A DNA stretch of 64,000 nucleotides from Desertibaculum subflavum (GTDB lineage: Bacteria; Pseudomonadota; Alphaproteobacteria; Ferrovibrionales; Ferrovibrionaceae), in assembly GCA_003576705.1 (NCBI GenBank), contig QOZS01000016.1:1-64000 (forward strand), given 5' to 3'. Shown in pieces: positions 54,636 to 63,451 of this stretch. Under the pieces are notes generated by a model that saw only the letters and a program-made list of their open reading frames with translations, ran no database searches and was not told where the DNA came from. Positions within the stretch are counted from its first letter, which is position 1, and every line of letters begins with the position of its first letter. A program made the position numbers and the translations under genes.

Positions 54636-55397
54636 ATGGTCAAGTTGCAGGGACAGATCGCGCTGGTGACCGGCGCCAGCCGGGGCATCGGTCAGGCCGC
54701 CGCGGAAGCCTTGGCGCAAGCCGGTGCCGCGGTCATGCTGGCCGCGCGCGACGGCGCGCTGGCGGCGAAAGTGGCGGACGGCATCGCGGCGGCTGGCGGC
54801 AGGGCCGCGGGCCTCGCCGGCGACGTGTCGGACTTCGCGTCGGTCACCCGCCTCGTCGCGGCGACGCGCGAGCGCTTCGGCGGGCTCGACATCCTGGTCA
54901 ACAATGCCGGGGTGATTCAGCCGATCGGGCCAGTCTGGGAAGCCGATCCGCAGGACTGGGCCCGCAACATCGACATCAACCTGACCGGCGCCTTCCACGG
55001 CGTGCGCGCCGTGCTGCCGGCAATGGTTGCGGCGGGCGGCGGCACCATCATCAACGTCTCCTCCGGCGCGGCGCACCGGCCGCTCGAAGGCTGGAGCGCC
55101 TATTGCTCGGCCAAGGCCGGGCTCGCGATGCTGACCCGGTCGATCGCGCAGGAAACGAAAGGGCGCGGCATCCGCATCTTCGGCTTCTCGCCCGGCACGG
55201 TGGATACCGAGATGCAGGTCAAGATCCGCGCTTCCGGTATCAACCCGGTCAGCAAGATCCCGCGCGGCGACCTGCAGCCGGTGGACCGGCCCGCTCGGGC
55301 GGTGGTCTACCTCTGCACCGCCGCGGCGGACGACCTGATCGGCGAGGAGGCCTCGATGCGCGACGAGGCATTTGTGAAGCGCCTTGCGCTCGGTTGA
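54636..55397 (+). CDS. SDR family oxidoreductase
   Basis: 253 residues. TGASRGIGQ at about 12-20, NNAG at about 89-92 and the catalytic YCSAK, with Ser in NVSSGAAH, are all present, so a working alcohol/ketone or acyl reductase is expected. NAD(P) choice and substrate cannot be told. ATG at 54636. The TauD gene follows 101 nt downstream in the same direction. Confidence 0.87.
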   Translation: MVKLQGQIALVTGASRGIGQAAAEALAQAGAAVMLAARDGALAAKVADGIAAAGGRAAGLAGDVSDFASVTRLVAATRERFGGLDILVNNAGVIQPIGPVWEADPQDWARNIDINLTGAFHGVRAVLPAMVAAGGGTIINVSSGAAHRPLEGWSAYCSAKAGLAMLTRSIAQETKGRGIRIFGFSPGTVDTEMQVKIRASGINPVSKIPRGDLQPVDRPARAVVYLCTAAADDLIGEEASMRDEAFVKRLALG

Positions 55398-55497
55398 CCG
55401 CGCTGCGACACCGGGTGCACTCGCGACGACGGGCGCCCCGCCTTAGGCTGACGCGGATGCCGCAGGCCAACCAAGAACAGTTTGGGGAAGAACGCCG

Positions 55498-56400
55498 ATG
55501 GTTACCGTGACACCCATCCATGCCGATTTCGTCGCCGAGATCGGCGGGGTGGACATCTCGCGCCCGCTCGCCCCCGCCGAATGGCAGGCGGTCGAACAGG
55601 CCTTCGATCGCTATGCCGTACTGGTATTCCACGGCCAGAAACTGACGGAAGCACAGCAACTCGCCTTCGCCGAGCGTTTCGGGCCGCTCGAGCGCTCGAT
55701 CGGCACCTATGTCTATGGCGTCGGCAAGCGGCGCCGCCTCGAGCGGCCGGAGCTGTCCGACATCTCCAATCTCGACGAGGACGGCGCCGTCATCGCACGT
55801 GACGACGAGCGGCGGCTGATCAACATCTCGAACCAGCTCTGGCACACCGACAGCTCGTTCAAGAAGACGCCCGCCAAGATGTCGATGCTGTCGGCACAGG
55901 AGGTCCCGCCGGAGGGCGGCGAAACCGAGTTTGCCGACATGCGAGCCGTCTGGGATGCGCTGCCGGCGGCGCGCCAGCGCGCCCTGGAAGGCCTGGTCGC
56001 CGAGCATGACTATTACTATTCGCGCAGCCTCACCGGCTTCGATGCCTCGACGATCCCGCCGGAGCGCCGCGCGCTGACCCCGCCGGTGCCGCAGGTTCTG
56101 GTGCGCACCCACCCGGTGACGGGGCGCAAGTCGCTCTACCTGGCGGCGCATATCAAGCGCATCTACGGCATGGACGAGGTCGCGAGCCGGGCCTTGATCG
56201 ACGAGCTGATGGCTTTGGCGACCGAGCCGCGCTTCGTGCATCAGCACAAGTGGAAAGCCGACGATGTGGTGATGTGGGACAACCGCTGCACCATGCATCG
56301 CGGCCGGCCTTTCGACGAGCGGTCCCGCCGCTCGATGCGGCGGGCGACGGTGAGCGATATCGGGCCGACCGTCGCCGCGGATTGGCGACCGCCGGCCTGA
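55498..56400 (+). CDS. TauD/TfdA family Fe(II)/2-oxoglutarate dioxygenase
   Basis: 300 residues. The metal triad is His-Asp in LWHTDSSF and His in MHRGRPFDERSRRSMRRATV, whose arginine should bind 2-oxoglutarate. The start TPIHADFVAEIGGVDISRPL is typical. Substrates of the family include taurine, sulfonates and phenoxyacetates. ATG 55498 with AGAACGCCG upstream. It converges with the protoglobin gene, 6 nt away. Confidence 0.87.
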   Translation: MVTVTPIHADFVAEIGGVDISRPLAPAEWQAVEQAFDRYAVLVFHGQKLTEAQQLAFAERFGPLERSIGTYVYGVGKRRRLERPELSDISNLDEDGAVIARDDERRLINISNQLWHTDSSFKKTPAKMSMLSAQEVPPEGGETEFADMRAVWDALPAARQRALEGLVAEHDYYYSRSLTGFDASTIPPERRALTPPVPQVLVRTHPVTGRKSLYLAAHIKRIYGMDEVASRALIDELMALATEPRFVHQHKWKADDVVMWDNRCTMHRGRPFDERSRRSMRRATVSDIGPTVAADWRPPA

Positions 56401-56406
56401 TCGGCC

Positions 56407-56928
56407 TCAGCCGCTCAGCACCTCGACCTTGTCTTCCGGCGCCGACGCGACGGCGCGCCAATGCTCGCGGGTATAGGCGGAAAGCGCGAGGTCCATGTCG
56501 AGCGTGACCAGCCGGGTGATGGCGGCGAGCAGCGGCGGCACCTCGATGCCCGTGATCGTCGCCGAGGCAAGGCGGATCAGCTCGCAATGGAAGAAGTTGT
56601 AGCCGGCGAGGTAGAGATAAGGCGGCACACGCCGCGCATAATGCACCTCGCCGATATGCAACGCGCCGCGGACATACTCGGCGTCGAACCGGCAGGAGAA
56701 CAGCCGCAGCCAGTGCTGCTTCTGGCGCTCGCTCAGGCGAGAGACGTTCTGCGGGTCGCCGAACAGGCGGCGCGCCTCGGCGAAGGAATACATGTGGTCG
56801 TAGAAATGTGCGACGATGCGATCGACATGCGCCTCGAATACCGGAAGGAAGCGCTTCGCGTCCATGCGCGCGCTCATGTCGATGCCGAGCAGCCTGAGCC
56901 TGCCCTCGATATTCGGCACTTTCTCCAC
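56407..56928 (-). CDS. Protoglobin domain protein
   Basis: 173 residues. The globin-sensor fold is seen from ARRLFGDPQNVSRLSERQKQHWLRLFSCRFDAEYVRGALHIGEVHYARRVPPYLYLAGYN, in which the His of GEVHYARR is the probable proximal haem ligand. There is no attached output domain, unlike globin-coupled sensors, so it is a single-domain protoglobin that may bind gas or act with a separate partner. Confidence 0.85.
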   Translation of the reverse strand: MEKVPNIEGRLRLLGIDMSARMDAKRFLPVFEAHVDRIVAHFYDHMYSFAEARRLFGDPQNVSRLSERQKQHWLRLFSCRFDAEYVRGALHIGEVHYARRVPPYLYLAGYNFFHCELIRLASATITGIEVPPLLAAITRLVTLDMDLALSAYTREHWRAVASAPEDKVEVLSG

Positions 56929-57002
56929 CGCGTCGTCTCCCAGCCGGCCGGATGGGGCGATCGTGTCGGGAGCGGGTTACCGTGCGGTTATCGGCGATAC
57001 CG

Positions 57003-57755
57003 TCAGGTGAGGTAGGCGCCGCCGTTGACGTGGATGGTCTGACCCGTGGTGTAGGCGCCTTCCGGCCCGGCGAGCATCCGCACCATGGCGGCGATCTCGT
57101 CGACCGTGCCCTTGCGGCGCAGCGGGATCGTCTGATCGGTGATGGTGCCGGGCGCGGCGCCGGCGGAGGCGCCGCGCGCCGTGTCGATGGCGCCGGGCGC
57201 GATGCAGTTGCAGGTGATCCGGTGCGGCGCCAGCTCGATCGCCAGCGCCCGCATCAGGCCTTCGAGGCCGGCCTTGGAGGCCGAGACATGCGCGCGGTTC
57301 GGCGTGCCGACATGGTTGGAGATGCCGGAGAGCGCGACGATGGCGCCGCCGCCGCGGCGGATCAGATGCGGCACCGCCGCCTGGGCGAGATGGAAGGCGC
57401 CGTCGAGCGCGACCGAGAGAATCTCGCGCCATTCCGCGGCGCTGATATCGAGGAAGGGCGTCTGTCGGCGCAGCCCGGCATTGGACACCACGATGTCGAG
57501 CCCGCCCATCTGGCCGGCCGCCGCCTCCACCATCTGCGCCGTGGCGCGCGGGTCGGAGACATCGGCGATATGCGCGGTGGCGCGGCCGCCGGCGGCGACG
57601 ATCTCGGTTGCCACCGCCTCGATGGCGGCGCGGTCGCTGCGGCCGTTGACGATGACGGCGGCGCCGTCGCGGGCCAATGCGAGTGCGATGGCGCGGCCGA
57701 TATTCTTGCCCGCGCCGGTGACCAGCGCGACCTTGCCTTGCAGCGGCTTCGTCAT
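57003..57755 (-). CDS. SDR family oxidoreductase with altered active site
   Basis: 250 residues. TGAGKNIGRA at the cofactor site and NAG in VVSNAG are normal. Where YxxxK is expected the chain reads HVSASKAGLEGL, so the catalytic Tyr is Val with a His one residue earlier; Lys is kept. It may belong to a recognised subgroup or have a changed mechanism. ATG 57755 overlaps the stop of the DUF188 gene by 4 nt. Confidence 0.82.
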   Translation of the reverse strand: MTKPLQGKVALVTGAGKNIGRAIALALARDGAAVIVNGRSDRAAIEAVATEIVAAGGRATAHIADVSDPRATAQMVEAAAGQMGGLDIVVSNAGLRRQTPFLDISAAEWREILSVALDGAFHLAQAAVPHLIRRGGGAIVALSGISNHVGTPNRAHVSASKAGLEGLMRALAIELAPHRITCNCIAPGAIDTARGASAGAAPGTITDQTIPLRRKGTVDEIAAMVRMLAGPEGAYTTGQTIHVNGGAYLT

Positions 57756-58210
57756 GTGGCGCCTCCCTGTCTTCGGCTTGCCTGCACCGCCGCGTCCAGC
57801 GCGTTGAGGAAGCGCGAGCGGTCCTGCTTGGCGAACGGCCTGCCGCCGCCGGTAATGGTGCCGGTCTCGCGCAACGAGGTCATCAGGTTGCGCGTCGCCA
57901 GCGCGGCGCCGATCGTCGCCTCGGTATAGACCCGGCCATCGGGCGCGATCGCGCGGGCACCGCGCTTCACGCAGCGGTCGGCGAGTGGAATATCGGCCGT
58001 GACGGCGATGTCGCCGGCCGCGATGTGCTCGGCGATCCAATCATCGGCGCGGTCGAGCCCGCCTTCCACGATGACGTTGCGCAAGCCCGGCTCCGCCGGC
58101 ACCCGCACGCCGCCATTGGAGACGACGTGCACGGTCAGCGCATAGCGCCGCGCCACGCGGTAGACCTCCTCCTTCACCGGGCAGGCATCGGCATCGATAT
58201 AGATTTCCAT
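57752..58210 (-). CDS. UPF0178 (YaiI/YqxD, DUF188) family protein
   Basis: 152 residues. It begins EIYIDADACPVKEEVYRVA and includes VSNGG, DDWIAEHIAAGDIAVTADIPLADRCVKRGA and DGRVYT, the family's PIN-like acidic motifs. Its function is not known. The start overlaps the stop of the serine hydrolase gene by 1 nt (TGATG), and its own stop overlaps the SDR start. Confidence 0.9.
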   Translation of the reverse strand: MEIYIDADACPVKEEVYRVARRYALTVHVVSNGGVRVPAEPGLRNVIVEGGLDRADDWIAEHIAAGDIAVTADIPLADRCVKRGARAIAPDGRVYTEATIGAALATRNLMTSLRETGTITGGGRPFAKQDRSRFLNALDAAVQASRRQGGAT

Positions 58211-59817
58211 CACGTGGCGACGCGTTCGAAGCGCAGGTTCTTGATCCGGCTGCTGGAGACCGTGAGCGCGACCGCTTTGCCGACGCGGTCGCGCTCCAGC
58301 CGCGCGACGGCCTCGAAGGGCAGCCATGACGTGGTGATCTCGATTTCGATCGCGTCGCCGGCGATGCCGTGAGCCATCCCGCCGGGGCCGCCGGCGCGCA
58401 GCGGGCCGGCGATGTCGATCCGCATGCCGCCGGATGCCGGGGCGAAGGTCCAGGTGACCCCGCTATCGGCCGAGACATAGGTGCCGGCCAGCCCATCCGG
58501 CAAGGGCGTGCGCGCGGCCACGCGACGGCAGCGCGCGATCCGGCCGGCGCCGAGATCGATGTCGAGCTGGTCCCTGCCGGCGGGGCGCAAGGCCATCTCA
58601 TAGGCACCGCGATCGGCGGCAAACCATCCGTCGGCGGCGGGGACCAGTGCGAAGGGCACGCCGTTCCGAGTCACCACGGGCTCGCCATCCTTCCAGGCAA
58701 GATCGAACAGGACCAGCTCGCCATCGTTGAACCAGGTGCCGGCAATGCCCTCGACAACGGACTTGTCGGCCGGCGGCAGAGCCGGCGCCAGGCGCTCGTC
58801 GCCCTGCAGCGCCTCGACGGCCGCGGCGCGTGCCAGGCGATAGGGATCGAGGCTGCCGAGATTGGCGATCACGATGACGGTGAGATCGGTCTCGGCGATG
58901 CGCAGGAACTCGGTGCGATAGCCGGGCCAGAGCCCGCCATGACCGAGCGTGGCGAGACCGCGCAGGGTTCCATGCTCCACACCGCGGGCATAGGGATTGG
59001 CGGTGCCGCCGTTCAGCGGGGCCCGGTCGGCGAGTCGCTTTGGCAGGTCGGCTGGTGAGAGCCGCGGCCGGTCGTAATGGCGCGACCAGATCAGCAGGTC
59101 CTCGATATTGGAGACGAGGCCGCCCTCGCCCGCCAGCGGAAATCCGTGCATGGCGCGGCGAAAGCCCTGCGCCGCGTCGCCGAGATAACCGATGGCGAGG
59201 TCCGCCACTACCTGGTCGACGGTCGGCGTGAGCTCGGTCGCGCTCATGCCGAGCGGCCGGAAGAGGCGCCGCGCCAGCACCTCGGGCAGCGGCGCATCCT
59301 CGATCTGCTCGATGATGCGGCCGAGCAGCAGGAAGTTGGTGTTGGAATAGAGGAAGCGCGATCCCGGCTCGAAGTTGAGATGGCGCGAGCGGGCGACTAC
59401 GGCGTCGATATCGGCCGGCCGCAGCGGATGGTCGAGGCCGATTCCGCCGAGCCGGCAGAGCTCCAGGAAATCCGGCAGGCCGCTGCAATTGCGCATCATC
59501 TGGTCGATGCTGACCGGCAACTCGGGCAGTTCGCGCAGATAGCGCGAGGGCCGTGCGCCAAGGTCGAGCCGGCCTTCCGCCACCAGCATCAGCGCGGCGG
59601 AGACGACGAACTGCTTGGTCACCGAGGCGATGCGGAACCGCGTCCGCGGCCCGATCGGCACGCCGTGCTCGATGCTGGCGAGGCCGTAGCCGGCGAGATG
59701 CAGCACCTCGCCGCCCTGCGCCACGGCGACCACCGCGCCCGGCGATCCGGGCGTCGCCCAGCGGGCGAACAGGGCGTCGATACGTTTGTTAAGGCTGATC
59801 TGGTCGAGGCGGTTCAT
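58210..59817 (-). CDS. Beta-lactamase-related serine hydrolase
   Basis: 535 residues. The class C/DD-peptidase fold is shown by ASVTKQF (nucleophile Ser and Lys of SxxK), LYSNTNFLLLG (YxN) and LGHGGLWPG in place of KTG. A C-terminal beta-rich domain (about 340-535) is attached. No signal peptide is seen, so it is probably cytoplasmic; D-aminopeptidase or esterase activity is more likely than resistance. The first of three overlapping leftward genes. Confidence 0.85.
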   Translation of the reverse strand: MNRLDQISLNKRIDALFARWATPGSPGAVVAVAQGGEVLHLAGYGLASIEHGVPIGPRTRFRIASVTKQFVVSAALMLVAEGRLDLGARPSRYLRELPELPVSIDQMMRNCSGLPDFLELCRLGGIGLDHPLRPADIDAVVARSRHLNFEPGSRFLYSNTNFLLLGRIIEQIEDAPLPEVLARRLFRPLGMSATELTPTVDQVVADLAIGYLGDAAQGFRRAMHGFPLAGEGGLVSNIEDLLIWSRHYDRPRLSPADLPKRLADRAPLNGGTANPYARGVEHGTLRGLATLGHGGLWPGYRTEFLRIAETDLTVIVIANLGSLDPYRLARAAAVEALQGDERLAPALPPADKSVVEGIAGTWFNDGELVLFDLAWKDGEPVVTRNGVPFALVPAADGWFAADRGAYEMALRPAGRDQLDIDLGAGRIARCRRVAARTPLPDGLAGTYVSADSGVTWTFAPASGGMRIDIAGPLRAGGPGGMAHGIAGDAIEIEITTSWLPFEAVARLERDRVGKAVALTVSSSRIKNLRFERVAT

Positions 59818-59892
59818 CGGCTTGAGGCTCGAGGTTGTCGGACGCCGCGGCGGCGTGGCACTCTAGCGGCAGGAGAATTCAGGAGGAAACCT

Positions 59893-60753
59893 ATGGCTGG
59901 CCAATACAGCCGCATCGGGGTGAAGCCGATCGCCGGCGCGCTCGGCGCCGAGATCGAGGGGGTCGATCTCGCCAGGCCGCTCGACAACCAGATCTTCTCG
60001 GAGGTGCACCAGGCCTTCCTCGACCATCAGGTAATCTTCTTCCGCGACCAGCGGATCACGCCGGAGCAGCAGCTCGCCTTCGCGCGCCGCTTCGGCACGC
60101 TCAACGTGCATCCCTATGCGCCCTCGCTCGAGGGCTATCCGGAGGTTCTCCGCATCTTCAAGGAGAAGGAGGACCGGGTGAATTTCGGCGGCGGCTGGCA
60201 TTCCGACCTGACCTTCCTGGAGAAGCCGCCGCTCGGCTCCATCCTCTATGCCCGCGAGGTGCCGCCCCACGGCGGCGACACCATGTGGACCAACATGTAC
60301 CTCGCCTACGAGACGCTGTCCGACGGCCTGAAGAAGATTCTCGACGGCCTGAAGGCGGTGCATTCGGCCAACAAGCAATACGGCATCGATGGCAGCGAGG
60401 CGGCGCGCAACAACGAGAAGCGCAGCATGAAGCCGAACGTGTCGGAGAGCGCCAAGGCCGAGCTCGCTCAGCCGGTGGTGCGCACGCATCCCGAGACCGG
60501 GCGCAAGGCCCTGTTCGTCAACGGCGCCTTCACCGACCGGTTCGAGGGCTGGACCAAGGAGGAGAGCCGGCCACTCCTGAGCTTCCTCTACAAGCACGCC
60601 GTCAAGCCGGAATTCACCTGCCGGTTCCGCTGGGCCAAGGACAGCCTCGCGTTCTGGGACAACCGCTGCACCCAGCACTACGCGCTGAACGACTATCACG
60701 GCTACCGCCGCGAAATGCACCGCGTGACGGTGGACGGCGACCGGGTGTTCTGA
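59893..60753 (+). CDS. TauD/TfdA family dioxygenase (second copy)
   Basis: 286 residues. Iron ligands are in GGGWHSDLTF (HxD) and TQHYALNDYHGYRREMHRVTV (His plus Arg). The start SRIGVKPIAGALGAEIEGVDL is the family's. Perfect SD AGGAGGAAACCT precedes ATG 59893. Only distantly similar to the protein at 55498 by eye, so not a recent duplicate. Confidence 0.9.
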   Translation: MAGQYSRIGVKPIAGALGAEIEGVDLARPLDNQIFSEVHQAFLDHQVIFFRDQRITPEQQLAFARRFGTLNVHPYAPSLEGYPEVLRIFKEKEDRVNFGGGWHSDLTFLEKPPLGSILYAREVPPHGGDTMWTNMYLAYETLSDGLKKILDGLKAVHSANKQYGIDGSEAARNNEKRSMKPNVSESAKAELAQPVVRTHPETGRKALFVNGAFTDRFEGWTKEESRPLLSFLYKHAVKPEFTCRFRWAKDSLAFWDNRCTQHYALNDYHGYRREMHRVTVDGDRVF

Positions 60754-60823
60754 CCGGCGCCACATTTTCGTCACCTCGGTCCGACAGAAGGGACTTGTGA
60801 GGCGCTGATTGGATGGCGCCCGT

Positions 60824-61882
60824 ATGCCCGTTTCTCCGCCCCGTCGTCTGGCCCATATCGAGACCATTCGCGGTCTCGCCTGCATTCTGCTGGTCGCCTA
60901 TCACGTGGTCGGCAATTCGCCGGAGAAGGGCCTGCGCCTGCCGGACGACCACGTCCTGGCGATCCTGAACGGCATCCTCGACACGGTGCGGATGCCGCTC
61001 TTCTCCCTGATCTCGGGCTTTGTGCTGCAGGCCTTCATCCGCGATCTCGGCGGCTTGCGCGAGGCGGTGGAGAAGAAAGCGCGCCGCCTCTTGCTGCCGC
61101 TCATCTTCGTCGCCGCCCTGCACTACGCGATGCAGACCGCGGTCTATGGCGGCAATGCCTATCCGTTCTGGATGATCTACCTCTACCCCTATGAGCATTT
61201 CTGGTTCCTGCAGGCGACCTTCCTGCTGATGTGCTTCGTCTTCGCGATGAGCCTCATCGCGGGATCCGATTTCCGCTACACCGTCTTCGTCCTGTTCGGC
61301 GCCGCGCTGGCTCTCTTCGTGATGGACGCGCAGTTCGGCCACGACATCTTCTCGGTCAGCCGCGCCTTCTATCTCGCGCCGTTCCTCCTGCTCGGCCTGA
61401 TCGCGCGCATCCACCGGCTGGACGAGCGACTGAACGAAATGCCGCGGGCGCGGCTCGCCATCGCGCTCTTCTGCTTCGCCGTCGTGCTGCCGGTGCTCGC
61501 CGTGCAGGTGGCGTGGCCGGAGCCCTGGCTGCGCGAGGCCTTCGGCCGGCAGACGCCGCTCGGCCTGATCGTGGCACTTGCCACCTGCGCCGGCCTGTTC
61601 TGCCTGCGCTGGGAAAGCCGCCTGCTCGCCTGGATCGGGCCGCGCTCCTACACGATCTTCCTGTTCCACGTCTTCTTCACGGCGGGCACGCGCATCGCGG
61701 TGACGCGCCTCCTCGGCCCGGTCTCGGAATGGGTGCTGTTTCCGCTCGGCCTCGCGGCCGGCATCCTCGGGCCGATCCTGCTCGACCGGCTGATCCTGCT
61801 CTCGCCCTGGACGAGCCTCGCCTTGCTCGGCCTGCCACCGCGCCGCACGGCGCCGGCCTTGGCCGGGCAGCCATCACGCTGA
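60824..61882 (+). CDS. Acyltransferase 3 family membrane protein
   Basis: 352 residues with about ten membrane helices. The start HIETIRGLACILLVAYHVVG holds the conserved R and His expected for OafA-like acyltransferases, and SLISGFVLQAF follows. Members O-acylate sugars or lipids in the inner membrane. ATG 60824; TTG 60809 also possible. The target polymer is unknown. Confidence 0.85.
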   Translation: MPVSPPRRLAHIETIRGLACILLVAYHVVGNSPEKGLRLPDDHVLAILNGILDTVRMPLFSLISGFVLQAFIRDLGGLREAVEKKARRLLLPLIFVAALHYAMQTAVYGGNAYPFWMIYLYPYEHFWFLQATFLLMCFVFAMSLIAGSDFRYTVFVLFGAALALFVMDAQFGHDIFSVSRAFYLAPFLLLGLIARIHRLDERLNEMPRARLAIALFCFAVVLPVLAVQVAWPEPWLREAFGRQTPLGLIVALATCAGLFCLRWESRLLAWIGPRSYTIFLFHVFFTAGTRIAVTRLLGPVSEWVLFPLGLAAGILGPILLDRLILLSPWTSLALLGLPPRRTAPALAGQPSR

Positions 61883-61962
61883 TGATGATGGCGGGCGGGG
61901 CTTTGCCGCCCGTTGAATTGCGGTGATGATGGCCCCGAGGGAACGAGCGAAGGGGCCCGCCG

Positions 61963-63159
61963 ATGAAGTTCGGGATCTTCTATGAGCTGCAGCTGCCGCG
62001 CCCCTGGGGGCCGGACAGCGAATGGCAGCTCTACAACAACGCGCTGGGCCAGCTCGAGCTCGCCGACCGCCTCGGCTACGACTATGCCTGGGAGGTCGAG
62101 CACCACTTCCTCGAGGAGTATTCGCACTCGCCGGCGCCGGAAGTCTTTCTCGGCGCCGCCAGCCAGCGGACCAAGAACATCCGCCTCGGCCACGGCATCA
62201 TGCAGCTGACGACCGCCCATCCGTCCCGCGTCGTCGAGCGCATCGCGGTGCTCGACCTGCTCTCCAACGGCCGGGTCGAGTTCGGCATGGGCGAGAGCGC
62301 GTCGATCACCGAGCTCGAGCCCTACAACGTGACCATGGAAGGCAAGCGCGCGCATTTCGAGGATGCGGTGCGTTGCCTGACGCCGATGTTCAACGACGGC
62401 GGCTGCGAGTATCACGGCACGCATTTCGATTTTCCGCTCCGCAACGTCTTGCCGAAATCGCGGCAGAAGCCGCATCCGCCGATGTGGGTCGCCTGCTCGC
62501 AGCTCGAGACCATCGCCTATGCCGGGCGCTGCGGCTTCGGCGCGCTCGGCTTCCAGTTCGTCAGCGCCGATGCGGCGCATGCCTGGGTGCATGCCTATTA
62601 CAACAACTTCACCCGGCACCAGCAGAAGCTGGCCGCCTACCAGGCCAATCCGAACATGGCGCTGGTCAGCATGTTCATGTGCTGCCGCACCGACGAGGAG
62701 GCGCGCATCAAGGCCGACGGCGCCACCTTCTTCCAGTTCTGCCTGCGCTTCTATGGCGCGAGCTCCGGCCGCCAGCGGCCGGCGCCCGGCACGGTGAACA
62801 TGTGGGACGAGTACGAGAAGTGGAAGCGCGAGAACCCGGACGCGGCCGAGAAGGCGATGTCCGGCGGCCTGATCGGCTCGCCCGAGACCTTGCGCAAGAA
62901 GCTCCGCAAGTTCGAGAGCTCGCATATCGACCAGGTCATCCTGCTCAACCAGGCCGGCCGCAACACGCACCAGGACATCTGCGACAGCCTGGAGCTGTTC
63001 GCGCAAGAGGTGATGCCCGAATTCCACGCCAACATCCCCGCGCAGGACGAATGGAAGCGCCAGGTGCTGGCCGGCGACATCCAACTCGAGGAGCTCGCGA
63101 CCGACGGCTACCAGATGCGCTTCGGCGAGAAGGCGGTGGCGCTCAAGGCGGTGGGGTAA
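61963..63159 (+). CDS. LLM-class flavin-dependent monooxygenase
   Basis: 398 residues of the bacterial luciferase-like family. MKFGIFYELQLPRPWGPDSEW starts the barrel, with WEVEHHFLEEYSHSPAPEVFLGAASQRTKNIRLGHGIMQL and GRVEFGMGESASITELEPYN. FMN or F420 use and substrate cannot be decided. ATG 61963. A long gap with repeats follows. Confidence 0.9.
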   Translation: MKFGIFYELQLPRPWGPDSEWQLYNNALGQLELADRLGYDYAWEVEHHFLEEYSHSPAPEVFLGAASQRTKNIRLGHGIMQLTTAHPSRVVERIAVLDLLSNGRVEFGMGESASITELEPYNVTMEGKRAHFEDAVRCLTPMFNDGGCEYHGTHFDFPLRNVLPKSRQKPHPPMWVACSQLETIAYAGRCGFGALGFQFVSADAAHAWVHAYYNNFTRHQQKLAAYQANPNMALVSMFMCCRTDEEARIKADGATFFQFCLRFYGASSGRQRPAPGTVNMWDEYEKWKRENPDAAEKAMSGGLIGSPETLRKKLRKFESSHIDQVILLNQAGRNTHQDICDSLELFAQEVMPEFHANIPAQDEWKRQVLAGDIQLEELATDGYQMRFGEKAVALKAVG

Positions 63160-63303
63160 CCCTCGCCCGCATCGCGGGAGAGGGTGGTCGCGAAGCGACC
63201 GGGTGAGGGTTTCCTATCCGCTCGCGCGACGCTGGTGTGGGCAACGCAAGTTTTGAACTCGAACCCTCATCCCCGGCCCTTCTCCCGCGGTACGGGAGAA
63301 GGG
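63158..63303. repeat. ACCCTC/GAGGGT inverted repeat region
   Basis: 63158-63210 contains ACCCTCGCCCGCATCGCGGG and hairpins CCCGC-GCGGG and GGTCGC-GAA-GCGACC; 63262-63303 contains AACCCTCATCCCCGGCCC and TCTCCCG-CGGTA-CGGGAGA. Together they look like one mosaic intergenic element of the same general class as at 38242. This and the terminator take up most of the 292-nt gap. Confidence 0.65.
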
Positions 63304-63307
63304 AACG

Positions 63308-63340
63308 AAAAAAAGCCCCCGCGCCGTGAGGCGCGGGGGT
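63308..63340 (-). terminator. Rho-independent terminator of the NADH dehydrogenase gene
   Basis: Read on the minus strand: CCCCCGCGCC, loop TCAC, GGCGCGGGGG (63316-63339), then seven T (63308-63314). The 10-bp perfect stem with T-run fits an intrinsic terminator about 110 nt after the gene's stop. Confidence 0.85.
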
Positions 63341-63451
63341 GAGTGGAGGGGGCTGCTTCAGGGGAAGTGCGTCCAAGGGGAAGAGACGCGGACCGCCGCC
63401 CTCCATCACTGCCGCGCGAGAGCCAGAGCGGCAGCGATCTCGTGAAACCTG

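Noticed and set aside
58210..59817. A beta-lactamase conferring resistance
   Set aside because: No signal peptide, extra C-terminal domain and HGG instead of KTG point to another serine hydrolase.
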